A stretch of 64,000 bases of DNA from Propionibacteriaceae bacterium. GTDB taxonomy: Bacteria > Actinomycetota > Actinomycetes > Propionibacteriales > Propionibacteriaceae. The stretch lies in the NCBI GenBank assembly GCA_025965155.1, contig JAOPXN010000122.1, positions 1 through 64,000 of the forward strand. The letters are read 5' to 3'. The notes beneath the pieces are model-generated. The model did not search any database, was not told where the DNA came from, and saw only the letters and a list, made by a program, of their open reading frames with translations. How positions within the stretch are numbered: the first letter of the stretch is position 1; the number at the start of each line of letters is the position of its first letter. Shown piece by piece: positions 20,155 through 28,155 of this stretch. A program made the position numbers and the translations under genes.

Positions 20155-20979
20155 TCAGCGGCCGGGTCCCGGGGCCGCGGCCAGGAACCGGCGCAGTGCG
20201 CTCAGGAAGACCTCGGGCTGTTCGGAGTGCACCCAATGGCCGGCGTTCTTCACCGTCACGGTGATCAGCCGTGGGAAGTACCGCCGCATGAGCGGCGCGT
20301 ACTCCGCGGTGATGTAGTTCGACTCCGCGCCCGCGATCCACAGCACAGGGCCCGGGTACGGCTCGGCGTCCGGCTCCGACCAGTCGCCCAGGTCGTCCAG
20401 GTGGTCCCCCAGCAGGTCAAGGTTCATCTGCCAGCGCCAGCCACCGTCGACGCGGCGCAGGTTCTGCAGCAAGAAGCTGCGGACCACCGGGTCCGACACT
20501 CGAGGTTTCAGCCGCTCGTCAGCCTCCGCACGCGTCGTCAGTCCGGCAAGGTCGAGCGACCGCATGCCGCGCACGTACTCGGTGAAGCTGCTGGGGCCCG
20601 GGTATCGGACGGGCGCGATGTCGACCACGCAGAGTCGCTCCACCAGGTGCGGCCGCTGCAGGGCCAGAGTCATCGACACCTTGCCGCCCATCGAGTGGCC
20701 GACCAGAGCGAACGGCGCGCCACCGGTACGCTCCGCCACCACGTCCCCGACGGCCCGGGCCATCTCCTGATAGCTGACTCGATCGGTCCAGGCGGACCGG
20801 CCGTGGTTCGGCAGGTCGATCAGCAGGCAGGTGTAGTCATTGCTGAGGCTTTTCGCAACCGAGGTCCAGTTCTTGCCCTGACCGAACAGCCCGTGGCAGA
20901 AGACCACCACCGGACCCCCCGCGCCGATCTCGGTGACGTGCAGGGCCCGGCTGTCGGACTCCGCCTCGACCCCCGTCAT
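20155..20979 (-). CDS. Alpha/beta-fold hydrolase (esterase YbfF-like)
   Basis: A 274-residue single-domain hydrolase. The oxyanion-hole motif HGLFGQGKNW is near residue 34, the nucleophile elbow GHSMGGK near residue 93, and the catalytic histidine in AGHWVHSEQPE near residue 245. HGLFGQGKNW and DLPNHGRS are characteristic of the YbfF/ABHD11-like esterases. The natural substrate is unknown; thioesters or small acyl esters are typical. The ATG overlaps the stop of the zinc-ribbon gene by four bases, so the two form an operon. Confidence 0.85.
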   Translation of the reverse strand: MTGVEAESDSRALHVTEIGAGGPVVVFCHGLFGQGKNWTSVAKSLSNDYTCLLIDLPNHGRSAWTDRVSYQEMARAVGDVVAERTGGAPFALVGHSMGGKVSMTLALQRPHLVERLCVVDIAPVRYPGPSSFTEYVRGMRSLDLAGLTTRAEADERLKPRVSDPVVRSFLLQNLRRVDGGWRWQMNLDLLGDHLDDLGDWSEPDAEPYPGPVLWIAGAESNYITAEYAPLMRRYFPRLITVTVKNAGHWVHSEQPEVFLSALRRFLAAAPGPGR

Positions 20980-21248
20980 GGCCGCCGCTGCCAGCAGCTC
21001 GTGTGCCAGTGCCGGCGCTCATCCAGCCCGCTGCCGGAGGTCAGCATCGGCACGTCGGGCCAGACGACCACGTGCGGTGTTCCAGGGGTGACGGTCTGGT
21101 TGCAACCGGGGCACCGGTACGCCTTGGTCGCGGCCGCACCGGCGATACTGCGCACGATCCACCGACCGTCCCGCTTGGTGGCACCGGTGGAGTGCCCGAA
21201 TCCCAGGGGACGTGCCGGGCGGGTGTGCTTGCTAGGTCGACGGGCCAT
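20976..21248 (-). CDS. Small putative zinc-ribbon protein
   Basis: A 90-residue basic protein, starting MARRPSKHTRPARPLG. A likely metal site is formed by CPGCNQTV near residue 51 and the C-terminal RRHWHTSCW near residue 82, which resembles HNH/zinc-ribbon treble-clef arrangements. Between them lies PGTPHVVVWPD. Proteins of this type are common and conserved in Actinobacteria, but I know no function. It is translationally coupled to the hydrolase gene. Its ATG at 21248 lies five bases after the stop of a truncated dehydrogenase remnant. Confidence 0.65.
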   Translation of the reverse strand: MARRPSKHTRPARPLGFGHSTGATKRDGRWIVRSIAGAAATKAYRCPGCNQTVTPGTPHVVVWPDVPMLTSGSGLDERRHWHTSCWQRRP

Positions 21249-21253
21249 CTGCG

Positions 21254-21403
21254 TCAGTTCTCTACTGTCATCCGGGTCTGTGCCGCCGCGTCGGTTTCCA
21301 CGCCCACCACCGGCTGACCGCTCCGCGCGAACACCTCGGCGATCCCGGCACCCATGGCGCGGAGACCGACGACGGCGACGGTGGCGTCGCAGGAGAGGGG
21401 CAC
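21254..21403 (-). pseudogene. Truncated 3-hydroxyacyl-CoA dehydrogenase (N-terminal Rossmann remnant)
   Basis: Reading the minus strand from the GTG at 21403 gives 49 residues and a stop at 21254. The peptide contains ATVAVVGLRAMGAGIAEVF, then ARSGQPVVGVETDA, which is the first beta-alpha-beta unit of the NAD-binding domain of 3-hydroxybutyryl/3-hydroxyacyl-CoA dehydrogenases. The usual GLGTMGAGIA has its second glycine replaced by arginine (GLRAMGAGIA). Normal proteins have about 280 residues or more, so over 80 percent is missing. From memory, a dehydrogenase of this class lies near nucS in Streptomyces, which would make this a deletion relic of a syntenic gene. Expression as a short peptide cannot be excluded. 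Confidence 0.7.
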
Positions 21404-21540
21404 GGGGTCGATTCTGACAGACGGATCCGCTCCTCACCGAGGGCGGCTTGGCAGATTAGACGGCGAGCCAGCCCTGCTGAGGACGGCCGCTGACGCTGAC
21501 CACCGTCGCTGGCAAGGGGGGCTGGGCGGCAGAAGTTGGG

Positions 21541-21546
21541 TACGGT
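21541..21546 (+). promoter_or_regulatory. Leaderless-type -10 element for nucS
   Basis: TACGGT is followed by six bases (AGGGCG) and the GTG start at 21553. The spacing places the transcription start on the start codon. There is no ribosome binding site, in agreement with leaderless translation. Confidence 0.5.
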
Positions 21547-21552
21547 AGGGCG

Positions 21553-22260
21553 GTGCGTTTGGTGATTGCCCGTTGTCAGGTTGACTACGCCGGTCGGTTG
21601 ACCGCTCATCTGCCGATGGCCAAGCGCCTGATCCTGGTGAAGTCGGACGGGTCCGTATCGGTCCACGCCGACGACCGGGCGTACAAGCCGCTGAACTGGA
21701 TGAGCCCGCCGTGCTCGATGACCGAGCTGCCAGCGCCGTCGCCCGACGCCGATGCCGTCCCTGGTCTGGAACCGCTGACGGCCGTCTGGGAGGTCAAAGG
21801 CAAGGACGGCGACACCCTGCAGATCTCGCTGGCCGAGGTGTTCCACGACTCGAGTCACGAGCTGGGGATCGATCCGGGCCTGCAGAAGGACGGGGTGGAG
21901 GCGCACCTGCAGGCCCTGCTGGCCGAGCACCCGGAGACCTTCGGGGCGGGCTGGTCCCTGGTTCGACGTGAGTACATGACCGCAATCGGCCCGGTGGACC
22001 TGCTCTGCCGGGATGAGACGGGCCGCTACATCGCGGTCGAGGTGAAGCGACGCGGCGACATCGACGGCGTCGAGCAGTTGACCCGCTATCTCGAGCTGAT
22101 GCGTCGGGACCCGCTGCTCGGAAAGGTGCACGGCGTTTTTGCCGCGCAGCAGATCAAACCTCAGGCAAGAGTCCTGGCCGCCGACCGAGGAATCACCTGC
22201 GTCACGGTGGACTACGACGCATTGCGTGGCATGGACGATCCCACCGAGCGGCTGTTCTAG
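21553..22260 (+). CDS. nucS: Endonuclease NucS/EndoMS
   Basis: NucS cuts double-stranded DNA at mismatches and provides non-canonical mismatch repair in Actinobacteria that lack MutS and MutL. The 235 residues begin [16 protein letters not shown] and carry an N-terminal DNA-binding domain and a C-terminal RecB-like nuclease domain. The nuclease core is visible as [34 protein letters not shown], split here by the D-E-x-K metal ligands and the following QxxxY motif. The C-terminus ends PTERLF; similar tails in archaeal and actinobacterial NucS bind the sliding clamp. The GTG at 21553 appears leaderless. Confidence 0.96.
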   Translation: MRLVIARCQVDYAGRLTAHLPMAKRLILVKSDGSVSVHADDRAYKPLNWMSPPCSMTELPAPSPDADAVPGLEPLTAVWEVKGKDGDTLQISLAEVFHDSSHELGIDPGLQKDGVEAHLQALLAEHPETFGAGWSLVRREYMTAIGPVDLLCRDETGRYIAVEVKRRGDIDGVEQLTRYLELMRRDPLLGKVHGVFAAQQIKPQARVLAADRGITCVTVDYDALRGMDDPTERLF

Positions 22261-22273
22261 TCCGCCTTTTGTT

Positions 22274-22294
22274 CCGGTCACCTTAGGTGGCCGG
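22274..22294 (+). terminator. nucS: Hairpin after nucS
   Basis: CCGGTCACC and GGTGGCCGG form a nine-base-pair stem (one G-U pair) with a TTA loop, 14 bases after the nucS stop codon. There is no clear T-run after it, so it may be a Rho-assisted or stabilising hairpin rather than a full intrinsic terminator. Confidence 0.45.
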
Positions 22295-22709
22295 CGCAGC
22301 GCATTGGTGACCTCTGCCCAATAGCGGGGCGCGACCTGAGGTGGCGTCCGTTATCTACGGGCATTCCTGGCCACGCCGATCGACCTGCACATAGCGTCGT
22401 GCGACGTATCCACCACAACTCGGCAGGAATTCTTGCGGGCCAGATATCGCCGAGCAGCGACGCGATCGGTGGCATCGGATACGGCGGGTCGATTGAGGCG
22501 TGTTCCAGCCAGACCTGAGGGAGACATCACTAAGCCGTCGTGCCGCCTTTCGAAAAACGGCGCAGCAGCGCCTCATCGCCTAGCATCGTGATCTTGGCCA
22601 GAACAATCCTAAGAATGCATCAAGAAGCCGCGCCACTACTTTGTTAAAACCATACCGCGGATACTCTTGGGTCGAAGTACTCACCGATTCTCGCCGAATA
22701 GGACCCACA
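22295..22709 (+). promoter_or_regulatory. AT-richer intergenic region upstream of lsr2
   Basis: About 415 bases without a supported gene. Base composition drops towards lsr2: 59 of 120 bases between 22621 and 22740 are G or C, about 49 percent, against clearly higher values in neighbouring genes. A weak promoter candidate is TTGTTA at 22641-22646 with TACTCT at 22662-22667 (15-base spacer, shorter than ideal). Lsr2 binds AT-rich DNA, so autoregulation through this region is plausible (inference). Short open frames here have no coding character. Confidence 0.45.
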
Positions 22710-23033
22710 ATGCAAAGAGTAGTAACTGAACTGGTTGACGACCTCGACGGCACCGATGCCGACGAGACCGTGACCTTCTCAATCGATGGGGTCTCATACG
22801 AGATCGACCTGGCGTCTCATAATGCCGAGTCGCTACGTAAGGGCCTCGAGGACTATGTCACCAACGGACGGCGTATTGGCGGCCGTGCCAAGCGCTCTGT
22901 CATTAGCGCGGCTCATCGCGATGTCTCAGACACCCGCACGGTCCGAGAGTGGGCCGAGCAGAACGGCTACGCCGTGTCGGCCCGCGGCCGCATACCGTCA
23001 GCCATTCTTGAGGCATACGAGGCCGCTCACTGA
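22710..23033 (+). CDS. lsr2: Nucleoid-associated protein Lsr2
   Basis: Lsr2 is the actinobacterial counterpart of H-NS: it oligomerises on AT-rich DNA and silences foreign genes. The 107 residues have the N-terminal dimerisation domain (MQRVVTELVDDLDGTDADETVTFSIDG, then VSYEIDLASHNAESLR) and the C-terminal DNA-binding domain VREWAEQNGYAVSARGRIPSAILEAYEAA, whose RGR loop enters the minor groove. The ATG at 22710 matches the known N-terminus; the frame is open upstream without conservation. Early codons are unusually AT-rich compared with neighbours. A good intrinsic terminator follows. Confidence 0.95.
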   Translation: MQRVVTELVDDLDGTDADETVTFSIDGVSYEIDLASHNAESLRKGLEDYVTNGRRIGGRAKRSVISAAHRDVSDTRTVREWAEQNGYAVSARGRIPSAILEAYEAAH

Positions 23034-23051
23034 GCGGTTGTTAACGGGGCA

Positions 23052-23087
23052 GGGGAGTCGGGGTCGGGCCCGGCTCCCCTTTCTTCT
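23052..23087 (+). terminator. Intrinsic terminator after lsr2
   Basis: GGGGAGTCGGG at 23052-23062 pairs with CCCGGCTCCCC at 23069-23079 (11 base pairs with one G-U) around a six-base loop. It is followed by TTTCTTCT. It starts 18 bases after the lsr2 stop. It is the clearest Rho-independent terminator in the window and may also serve the convergent gene ending at 23126. Confidence 0.85.
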
Positions 23088-23125
23088 GCCCGGTACTGCT
23101 CGAGCACACCGAATCTGGTGCTGGC

Positions 23126-24529
23126 TCAGCTTCGGTCGGAGCTCGGGCGGGTCACCGTGGGGTGGTCGTACTCATCATCGCCGCCCGGTTCGGCGGAAGG
23201 CCCGCCTAGATGGATGTTTCCCGCTGGGGGCAGATCCGTGACGGGCACTCGTACGGTGGCGTCGGGGTCATAGTCCTCACGACTGGCTGCCGGTCCGCGG
23301 CCGGTACCCCTGGCACTGTGAACGACTGTGTCCTCGTGGTTGCGGTCGGGCTCCTCGGTCGCGTTCGCGTCGGCCGGACCGGCTGAGCTGTCCGGCCCCT
23401 CCGTGTTGTCGGGCACCTTGGAGTTCTCTGACGGGTCGAGGCCCTCGGACCGGTGGCCGTGGCCGGTCGGGAAATCGTCCAGGTCCTCAAGCTCGGGGAA
23501 GTTCTGCGCCGTCTGCTCCGCCAGCGCCGAGAGGCTGGCGAGCTGGTTCAGCACCGCCTGCTTGCGCTGGCTGAGCAGGTCGGTGTCGCGACGCAGCTGC
23601 TGCTTGCGCCAGGCGAACTCTTGCTGGGTTCGCTCGTTGATTGCCGCAGCCTGCTTGGTGGCCAGCGCGATCCGCTCCTCTGTTTCCTGCATTGCCGCAA
23701 GTCTGGCCTGCTCGGCCTCCGCGAGGGCATCTGCACGGATCCTGGCGGCCTCGGCCACCTCGGCCTCCAACCGCTCCCGTGACTGCGTGGCCTGTTGGGT
23801 CGCCTCGCTCAGCATCGCCGCCGTGGCGGCGACCGCATCCTCGTGGACCCGACGTAGCTGGGCAATCGCCTGCTCACGTTCCACGGCGACTTGCTGCCTC
23901 ACTGCCGCAGCCTCGGTCTCGGCGTGACGCCGCAGCGTCTCCGTGTCCAGGTAGGTCGTCTCCCGTAGCGTCTGCGCGTGCTGGTCCGCCTCCCGGCGCA
24001 GCGACTCGGCTTCCCGACGCGCCGCGGCGAGGACGGTCGCGGCCTCCGCGGCCGCCTTCTCGAGCTGGTTCTTGGCGTCCTGCTGGCCGCGCGCCCGCAG
24101 CTGCTGGATCTCGGCAAGCCCGCTGGTCTTGATCTCGCGCGCCTTGCGTTCCGCGGACAACCGGGTGTTGTCGGCCTCGCGGCGGGCAGACTCCTTGATC
24201 TTCTCGGCGTCGACGTTGGCCCGGTCGATGACCTCGCGCGCCTGCTCCTCGGCTAGCCGGAGGATGTCGGTGGCACGACCGCCAAGGTTGGCGTAGTTGA
24301 GCTCCTCTGCCGCCGCTTTCGCGTGAGCCTCGTCGAGCTGCTCCTGCAAACCGGCCAGCTGTTCATCAAGGCCGTAGATCTGGCGGCGGGCCGCGACCAC
24401 CGTCGACTCCAGTGAGCGGACGTAGTCATCAACGGCCGACCGGTCGTAGCCACGCAGAGCGTAAGGAAAGTTCCCGGCCGCGCTGGCGGTCTCGTCGAAC
24501 AGGTTCAGCCCGGTCTCTTCGTTTGCCAC
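23126..24529 (-). CDS. DivIVA-domain coiled-coil cytoskeletal protein (Scy/FilP-like)
   Basis: A 467-residue protein built almost entirely of coiled coil. The N-terminus (LNLFDETASAAG, then FPYALRGYDRSAVDDYVRSLE) is a DivIVA-type membrane-curvature/polarity motif. From about residue 35 to 340 the sequence is a continuous charged coiled coil rich in Ala, Glu, Arg and Gln. The last 120 residues are acidic and disordered. In Streptomyces the Scy/FilP genes lie next to the methylmalonyl-CoA epimerase and thiolase genes, the same order as here. Scy and FilP organise polar growth; this protein is much shorter than Scy (over 1200 residues). The start is taken as GTG at 24529, which has AGAGGA seven bases upstream. 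Confidence 0.8.
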   Translation of the reverse strand: MANEETGLNLFDETASAAGNFPYALRGYDRSAVDDYVRSLESTVVAARRQIYGLDEQLAGLQEQLDEAHAKAAAEELNYANLGGRATDILRLAEEQAREVIDRANVDAEKIKESARREADNTRLSAERKAREIKTSGLAEIQQLRARGQQDAKNQLEKAAAEAATVLAAARREAESLRREADQHAQTLRETTYLDTETLRRHAETEAAAVRQQVAVEREQAIAQLRRVHEDAVAATAAMLSEATQQATQSRERLEAEVAEAARIRADALAEAEQARLAAMQETEERIALATKQAAAINERTQQEFAWRKQQLRRDTDLLSQRKQAVLNQLASLSALAEQTAQNFPELEDLDDFPTGHGHRSEGLDPSENSKVPDNTEGPDSSAGPADANATEEPDRNHEDTVVHSARGTGRGPAASREDYDPDATVRVPVTDLPPAGNIHLGGPSAEPGGDDEYDHPTVTRPSSDRS

Positions 24530-24625
24530 AATCAAGTCCTCTCGTACTTACACCAACCGTAGCGTCTCCGAGTCGGACCGGCCGGGCCCAGCGGGCGGCG
24601 CGTCCCGTGTCGGACCGGCGACTCC

Positions 24626-25090
24626 CTAGCGGGGGTGTCGGGGTAGTTCCACTAGCTCGATCAGTACCCCGCCAGCGTCCTTGGGATGCACAAAGTTGAT
24701 CCGAGATCCTCGGGTGCCATGTTTGGCCGACTCGTAGAGCAGCCGCAGTCCCCGCTTCCGTAGTGCGGCCGACGCCTCATCCACATCACTCACCCGGTAC
24801 GCGAGCTGCTGCAGGCCGGGACCGGAACGCTGCAGGAACCGGGCTATCGCCGACTCCGGTGTCAGCGGCGCCAGCAGCTGGAGCTGAGTGCTGCCCGGGG
24901 ACGCACCCCGTGGCCCCAGCATCGCCTCAACGACCCCTTGCTCGGCGTTCTCCTCCCGATGCAGCAGCTCCAGCCCGAACGTCTCTACCTGAAAGGAGAC
25001 CGCTGCGTCGAGATCGGCCACCGCCAGTCCGACATGGTCAATGGCCTCGACGAATGGCCCGAGGATGTCACCGGGCGTGGGGGTGCTCAC
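24626..25090 (-). CDS. mce: Methylmalonyl-CoA epimerase
   Basis: Interconverts (2S)- and (2R)-methylmalonyl-CoA in propionate metabolism. The 154-residue vicinal-oxygen-chelate protein has two paired beta-alpha-beta-beta-beta modules. Metal ligands are visible as the histidine in [14 protein letters not shown], the glutamine in STQLQLLAP, the histidine-containing RINFVHPKD and the final glutamate in [10 protein letters not shown]. The start is GTG at 25090. It is divergent from the thiolase gene with a 92-base gap that holds an eight-base inverted repeat. B12-related genes meaB and icmA are in the same window. Confidence 0.92.
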   Translation of the reverse strand: MSTPTPGDILGPFVEAIDHVGLAVADLDAAVSFQVETFGLELLHREENAEQGVVEAMLGPRGASPGSTQLQLLAPLTPESAIARFLQRSGPGLQQLAYRVSDVDEASAALRKRGLRLLYESAKHGTRGSRINFVHPKDAGGVLIELVELPRHPR

Positions 25091-25103
25091 GGCTTCCAGC
25101 GTG

Positions 25104-25141
25104 CCAGACTGGCGCTGTCGACGCGGATCGCGGCAGTCTGG
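25104..25141. promoter_or_regulatory. Inverted repeat in the mce-thiolase divergent promoter region
   Basis: CCAGACTG at 25104-25111 and CAGTCTGG at 25134-25141 are exact reverse complements with a 22-base spacer, in a 92-base region that must hold both divergent promoters. The wide spacing fits a looped or two-dimer operator better than a single small palindrome. No regulator is assigned. Confidence 0.35.
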
Positions 25142-25182
25142 TTCGGGTCGTCGGTGGCATCAGTCGGAGAGGAAGGGTCGTC

Positions 25183-26388
25183 ATGGGATCGGTGATCGTC
25201 GGTGGGGCGCGTACCCCGATCGGGAGGCTGCTCGGCGGTCTGAAGGACCTGTCGGCCACCGATCTCGGCGGCATTGCTATTGCCGCAGCCTTGGAGCGGT
25301 CCGGGGTCAGCGGGGACCGGGTCGACTACGTCGTGATGGGCCAGGTGCTGCAGGCGGGTGCCGGTCAGCTTCCCGCCCGCCAGGCGGCGTTCAAGGGTGG
25401 GGTGCCGCTGAGCGTGCCGGCGCTCACCATCAACAAGGTGTGCCTGTCAGGACTGAACGCCGTCGCGCTCGCCGACCAGCTGATCCGGGCCGGCGAATGC
25501 GACATCGTCGTCGCCGGCGGGATGGAGTCGATGACGCAGGCTCCTCATCTCCTGCCCAAATCGCGGGCCGGTTTCAAGTACGGCGACGTGACCATGGTGG
25601 ACTCGATGGCGTACGACGGACTGTGGGACATCTTTACTGACCAGGCGATGGGATCACTCACCGAGAGCTGTAACCGGGGCAGCGGCCAGGTCAGCCGGGA
25701 GGACCAGGACGCTTTCGCTGCACGGTCCCATCAGCGAGCTCATGCAGCTACCAAGACCGGACTCCTGGCGCAGGAGATCGTCGAGGTACGTGTGCCACAA
25801 CGGGGCGGCGGCGACATTGTCGTCAGCACCGACGAGGGGGTCCGGTCCGGGGTGACGGCGGACTCGCTGAGCGGGCTGCGGCCCGCCTTCAATCCACAGG
25901 GCTCCATCACGGCAGGATCCTCCAGTCCGATATCTGACGGCGCCGCCGCGCTCGTGGTTGCCAGCCGGACGGCCGCCGACCGGCTGGGCCTGAATGTGCT
26001 GGCCGAGATCGGCGCGTACGGGCAGGTGGCGGGACCGGACTCCTCGCTTCAGCTGCAACCGGCGAATGCCATCCTCCGCGCCTGCACCAAGCAGGGGCTG
26101 TCGGTGGCCGACCTGTCGTTGATCGAGATCAACGAGGCGTTCGCGGCTGTCGGTGTGGCCAGTGCCCGCGCCCTCGGACTGACAAAGGCCCAGACCGACG
26201 AGCGGGTCAATGTCAACGGCGGTGCGATCGCCATGGGCCATCCGATCGGCGCCTCGGGCGCGCGGCTGGTGCTCCACCTGGCCCTCGAGCTGGGTCGCCG
26301 CGGCGGCGGTACGGGAGTCGCCGCGCTCTGTGGCGGCGGCGGCCAGGGTGATGCACTGATCCTGACGGCTCCGGCGCGGGCGAGCTGA
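25183..26388 (+). CDS. Acetyl-CoA C-acetyltransferase (thiolase)
   Basis: Condenses two acetyl-CoA to acetoacetyl-CoA or cleaves 3-ketoacyl-CoA. The 401 residues carry all thiolase signatures: the nucleophilic cysteine in [10 protein letters not shown] (Cys88), [21 protein letters not shown] with the catalytic histidine, and the second cysteine in ALCGGGGQG. Length is typical of the biosynthetic/degradative acetyl-CoA acetyltransferase group. The ATG at 25183 follows GAGAGGAAGG. meaB begins ten bases after its stop. Which direction it works in cannot be judged from sequence. Confidence 0.94.
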   Translation: MGSVIVGGARTPIGRLLGGLKDLSATDLGGIAIAAALERSGVSGDRVDYVVMGQVLQAGAGQLPARQAAFKGGVPLSVPALTINKVCLSGLNAVALADQLIRAGECDIVVAGGMESMTQAPHLLPKSRAGFKYGDVTMVDSMAYDGLWDIFTDQAMGSLTESCNRGSGQVSREDQDAFAARSHQRAHAATKTGLLAQEIVEVRVPQRGGGDIVVSTDEGVRSGVTADSLSGLRPAFNPQGSITAGSSSPISDGAAALVVASRTAADRLGLNVLAEIGAYGQVAGPDSSLQLQPANAILRACTKQGLSVADLSLIEINEAFAAVGVASARALGLTKAQTDERVNVNGGAIAMGHPIGASGARLVLHLALELGRRGGGTGVAALCGGGGQGDALILTAPARAS

Positions 26389-26397
26389 GCCGGCGCG

Positions 26398-27345
26398 GTG
26401 GCGTACGAGAACCTGGAGGACCTGGTGGAGGCGGTCCGGGCCGGTCGGCCGCGGGCGGTCGGTCGGATGATCTCCCTGGTCGAGAACGAGTCTCCGGCGC
26501 TGCGGGAGGCGATGCGTGCGCTGGCGCCGAGCACCGGGCGGGCCCAGGTGATCGGGCTGACCGGCTCGCCGGGGGTCGGCAAGTCCACCACCACCACGGC
26601 TCTGGTGGCAGCGTTGCGTGCCCGCGGGCAGCGGGTCGGCGTGCTCGCCGTCGACCCGTCCTCGCCGTACTCCGGAGGTGCCCTGCTGGGTGACCGGGTA
26701 CGGATGCAGGCGCACGCGCTTGACGGCGAGGTCTTCATCCGCTCAATGGCCACCCGCGGCCACCTTGGCGGGCTGTCGGTGGCGGCACCGCAGGCGCTCC
26801 GTGTCTTCGACGCCGCCGGATGTGACACCGTTGTAGTGGAGACGGTGGGCGTGGGCCAGTCGGAGGTCGAGATCGTCGATGCCGCCGACACCACGGTGGT
26901 GCTGCTGGCGCCCGGCATGGGCGACGGGATCCAGGCCGCCAAGGCCGGCATCCTGGAGATCGGCGACGTGTTCGTGGTGAACAAGAGCGACCGGGACGGC
27001 GCTCAGGCGTTGATCCGGGAGCTGCGGAACATGATCGCGCTCGGCGACTACTCCGGGCACCGATGGAAACCGCCGATCGTACCCACCGTCGCATCCCAGG
27101 GGCAGGGCATCGACGACCTGCTCGCCGCCCTTGATCGACATCGGGCGGCCGGGGAGCAGACGGGGGAGTGGCAGCGACGACGACTGCGCCGGGCCCGTGC
27201 CGAGGTGGAGGCGCTGGCGCTGGCGATGGTACGGGCCACCTTCACTCTGGGCGGTGCGGACGGTGTCGAGGCTCTGGCTGAGGCGGTACGCGACGGACAG
27301 CTCGACCCGTACACCGCCGCTGACCGGGTGGTGGCCGACCGGTGA
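26398..27345 (+). CDS. meaB: Methylmalonyl-CoA mutase-associated GTPase MeaB
   Basis: A G3E-family GTPase chaperone that loads and protects B12 in acyl-CoA mutases. The 315 residues have the P-loop GSPGVGKST (near residue 60), the Mg-binding segment AVDPSSPYSGGALLGDRVRM, the switch-III region with RGHLGGLS, VVETVGVGQSE, and the guanine-binding NKSD. The start is GTG at 26398, directly after the thiolase gene. Its likely client in this window is the IcmA-type mutase at 31984, or a methylmalonyl-CoA mutase outside the window. Confidence 0.94.
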   Translation: MAYENLEDLVEAVRAGRPRAVGRMISLVENESPALREAMRALAPSTGRAQVIGLTGSPGVGKSTTTTALVAALRARGQRVGVLAVDPSSPYSGGALLGDRVRMQAHALDGEVFIRSMATRGHLGGLSVAAPQALRVFDAAGCDTVVVETVGVGQSEVEIVDAADTTVVLLAPGMGDGIQAAKAGILEIGDVFVVNKSDRDGAQALIRELRNMIALGDYSGHRWKPPIVPTVASQGQGIDDLLAALDRHRAAGEQTGEWQRRRLRRARAEVEALALAMVRATFTLGGADGVEALAEAVRDGQLDPYTAADRVVADR

Positions 27346-27442
27346 ACCGCGGCCGGTCCGGCGTGCCTAGCGGCGCGGCTGCTTAAATGAGGTAGAAATG
27401 ACGAGTTCTGTGTCTGCAGAGGTCGTTCGAGGGAGGTACAGC

Positions 27443-27607
27443 ATGAAGTGGGTCAAGAAGATCCTTCTGATCATGGTTGTGACCTTTGCTGTCTTCTACC
27501 TGGTGACTCAGCCCACGGCTGCGGCCGGGGCCGTGCGTGGGGTCTTCGACGCCATTGCGACCGCGTTCGCCTCCATCATCACGTTCTTCACCACGCTCGC
27601 GGGGTAG
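27443..27607 (+). CDS. Small single-pass membrane protein
   Basis: A 54-residue protein of unknown function. It starts MKWVKKILLIMVVTFAVFYL, a positively charged end followed by a membrane helix, and has a second apolar stretch (AIATAFASIITFFTTLAG). The ATG at 27443 has a clear GGGAGG site at 27431-27436. An earlier in-frame ATG at 27398 has no such site. Its stop is two bases before the start of the PH-domain membrane protein, so the two are co-translated. The pair recurs in Actinobacteria as far as I recall, but without a known role. Confidence 0.7.
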   Translation: MKWVKKILLIMVVTFAVFYLVTQPTAAAGAVRGVFDAIATAFASIITFFTTLAG

Positions 27608-27609
27608 TC

Positions 27610-28155
27610 GTGTTCGGCAGCCTCAGCCGGGTCATCGACCCTCATGTCGAGCAGTACCTGCTGGCGGCTGAGGGCGAGCGGATCGTGGACGAGGTACGCC
27701 GCCACTGGGCCGCCGTCGCACTTCCGGTGCTCCGCATCGTCGGGGCCGTCGTGATCTTCTTCGCCTCATTGTTCCTGGACGTGCGCATCGCCTGGCTGCC
27801 GATGGTGTTGGCCCTGGGGATTGTGCTGCAAGGGGCGTGGCGGATCGTCGAGCAGCACATGGACCGATTCGTCATCACCAATATGCGGGTCTTCCGGGTA
27901 CACGGGATCTTGGCGCAGCACCGGGCCACTATGCCGATGTCCCGCATTCTTGACATCACGGTGGAGAAGCCGTTCCTCGGACGAGTGTGCGGGTACGGGC
28001 ACTTCGTCTTCGAGTCGGCGGCCCAGGACCAGGGGCTGCGTGACATCCGGTACGTCGGTCGCCCCGACGAGCGGGACGCCACGATTCAGACTGTCATCCA
28101 GCGGGCGGGTCTGCGTGCAAGCATCCGCAGCTTTGTGGATGATGGTCAGTCGTGA
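27610..28155 (+). CDS. PH (bPH2/YdbS-like) domain membrane protein
   Basis: A 181-residue membrane protein. After about 38 residues come two membrane helices (VLRIVGAVVIFFASLF and AWLPMVLALGIVLQGAW) and then a C-terminal bacterial PH domain: RFVITNMRVFRVHGILAQHRATMPMSRILDITVEKPFLGRV is the characteristic strand pattern, followed by GHFVFESAAQDQGLRDIRYV. Such proteins sit in the membrane and are of unknown biochemical role. The GTG start at 27610 follows the small membrane gene by two bases. The stop overlaps the MarR gene by four bases (GTGA). Confidence 0.82.
   Translation: MFGSLSRVIDPHVEQYLLAAEGERIVDEVRRHWAAVALPVLRIVGAVVIFFASLFLDVRIAWLPMVLALGIVLQGAWRIVEQHMDRFVITNMRVFRVHGILAQHRATMPMSRILDITVEKPFLGRVCGYGHFVFESAAQDQGLRDIRYVGRPDERDATIQTVIQRAGLRASIRSFVDDGQS

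Noticed and set aside
21268-22281. Long minus-strand open frame across nucS
   Set aside because: It is an antisense shadow of the strongly conserved nucS; its translation is low-complexity His/Arg/Gln-rich and matches no family. Only a short overlapping part in another frame is a real dehydrogenase remnant.
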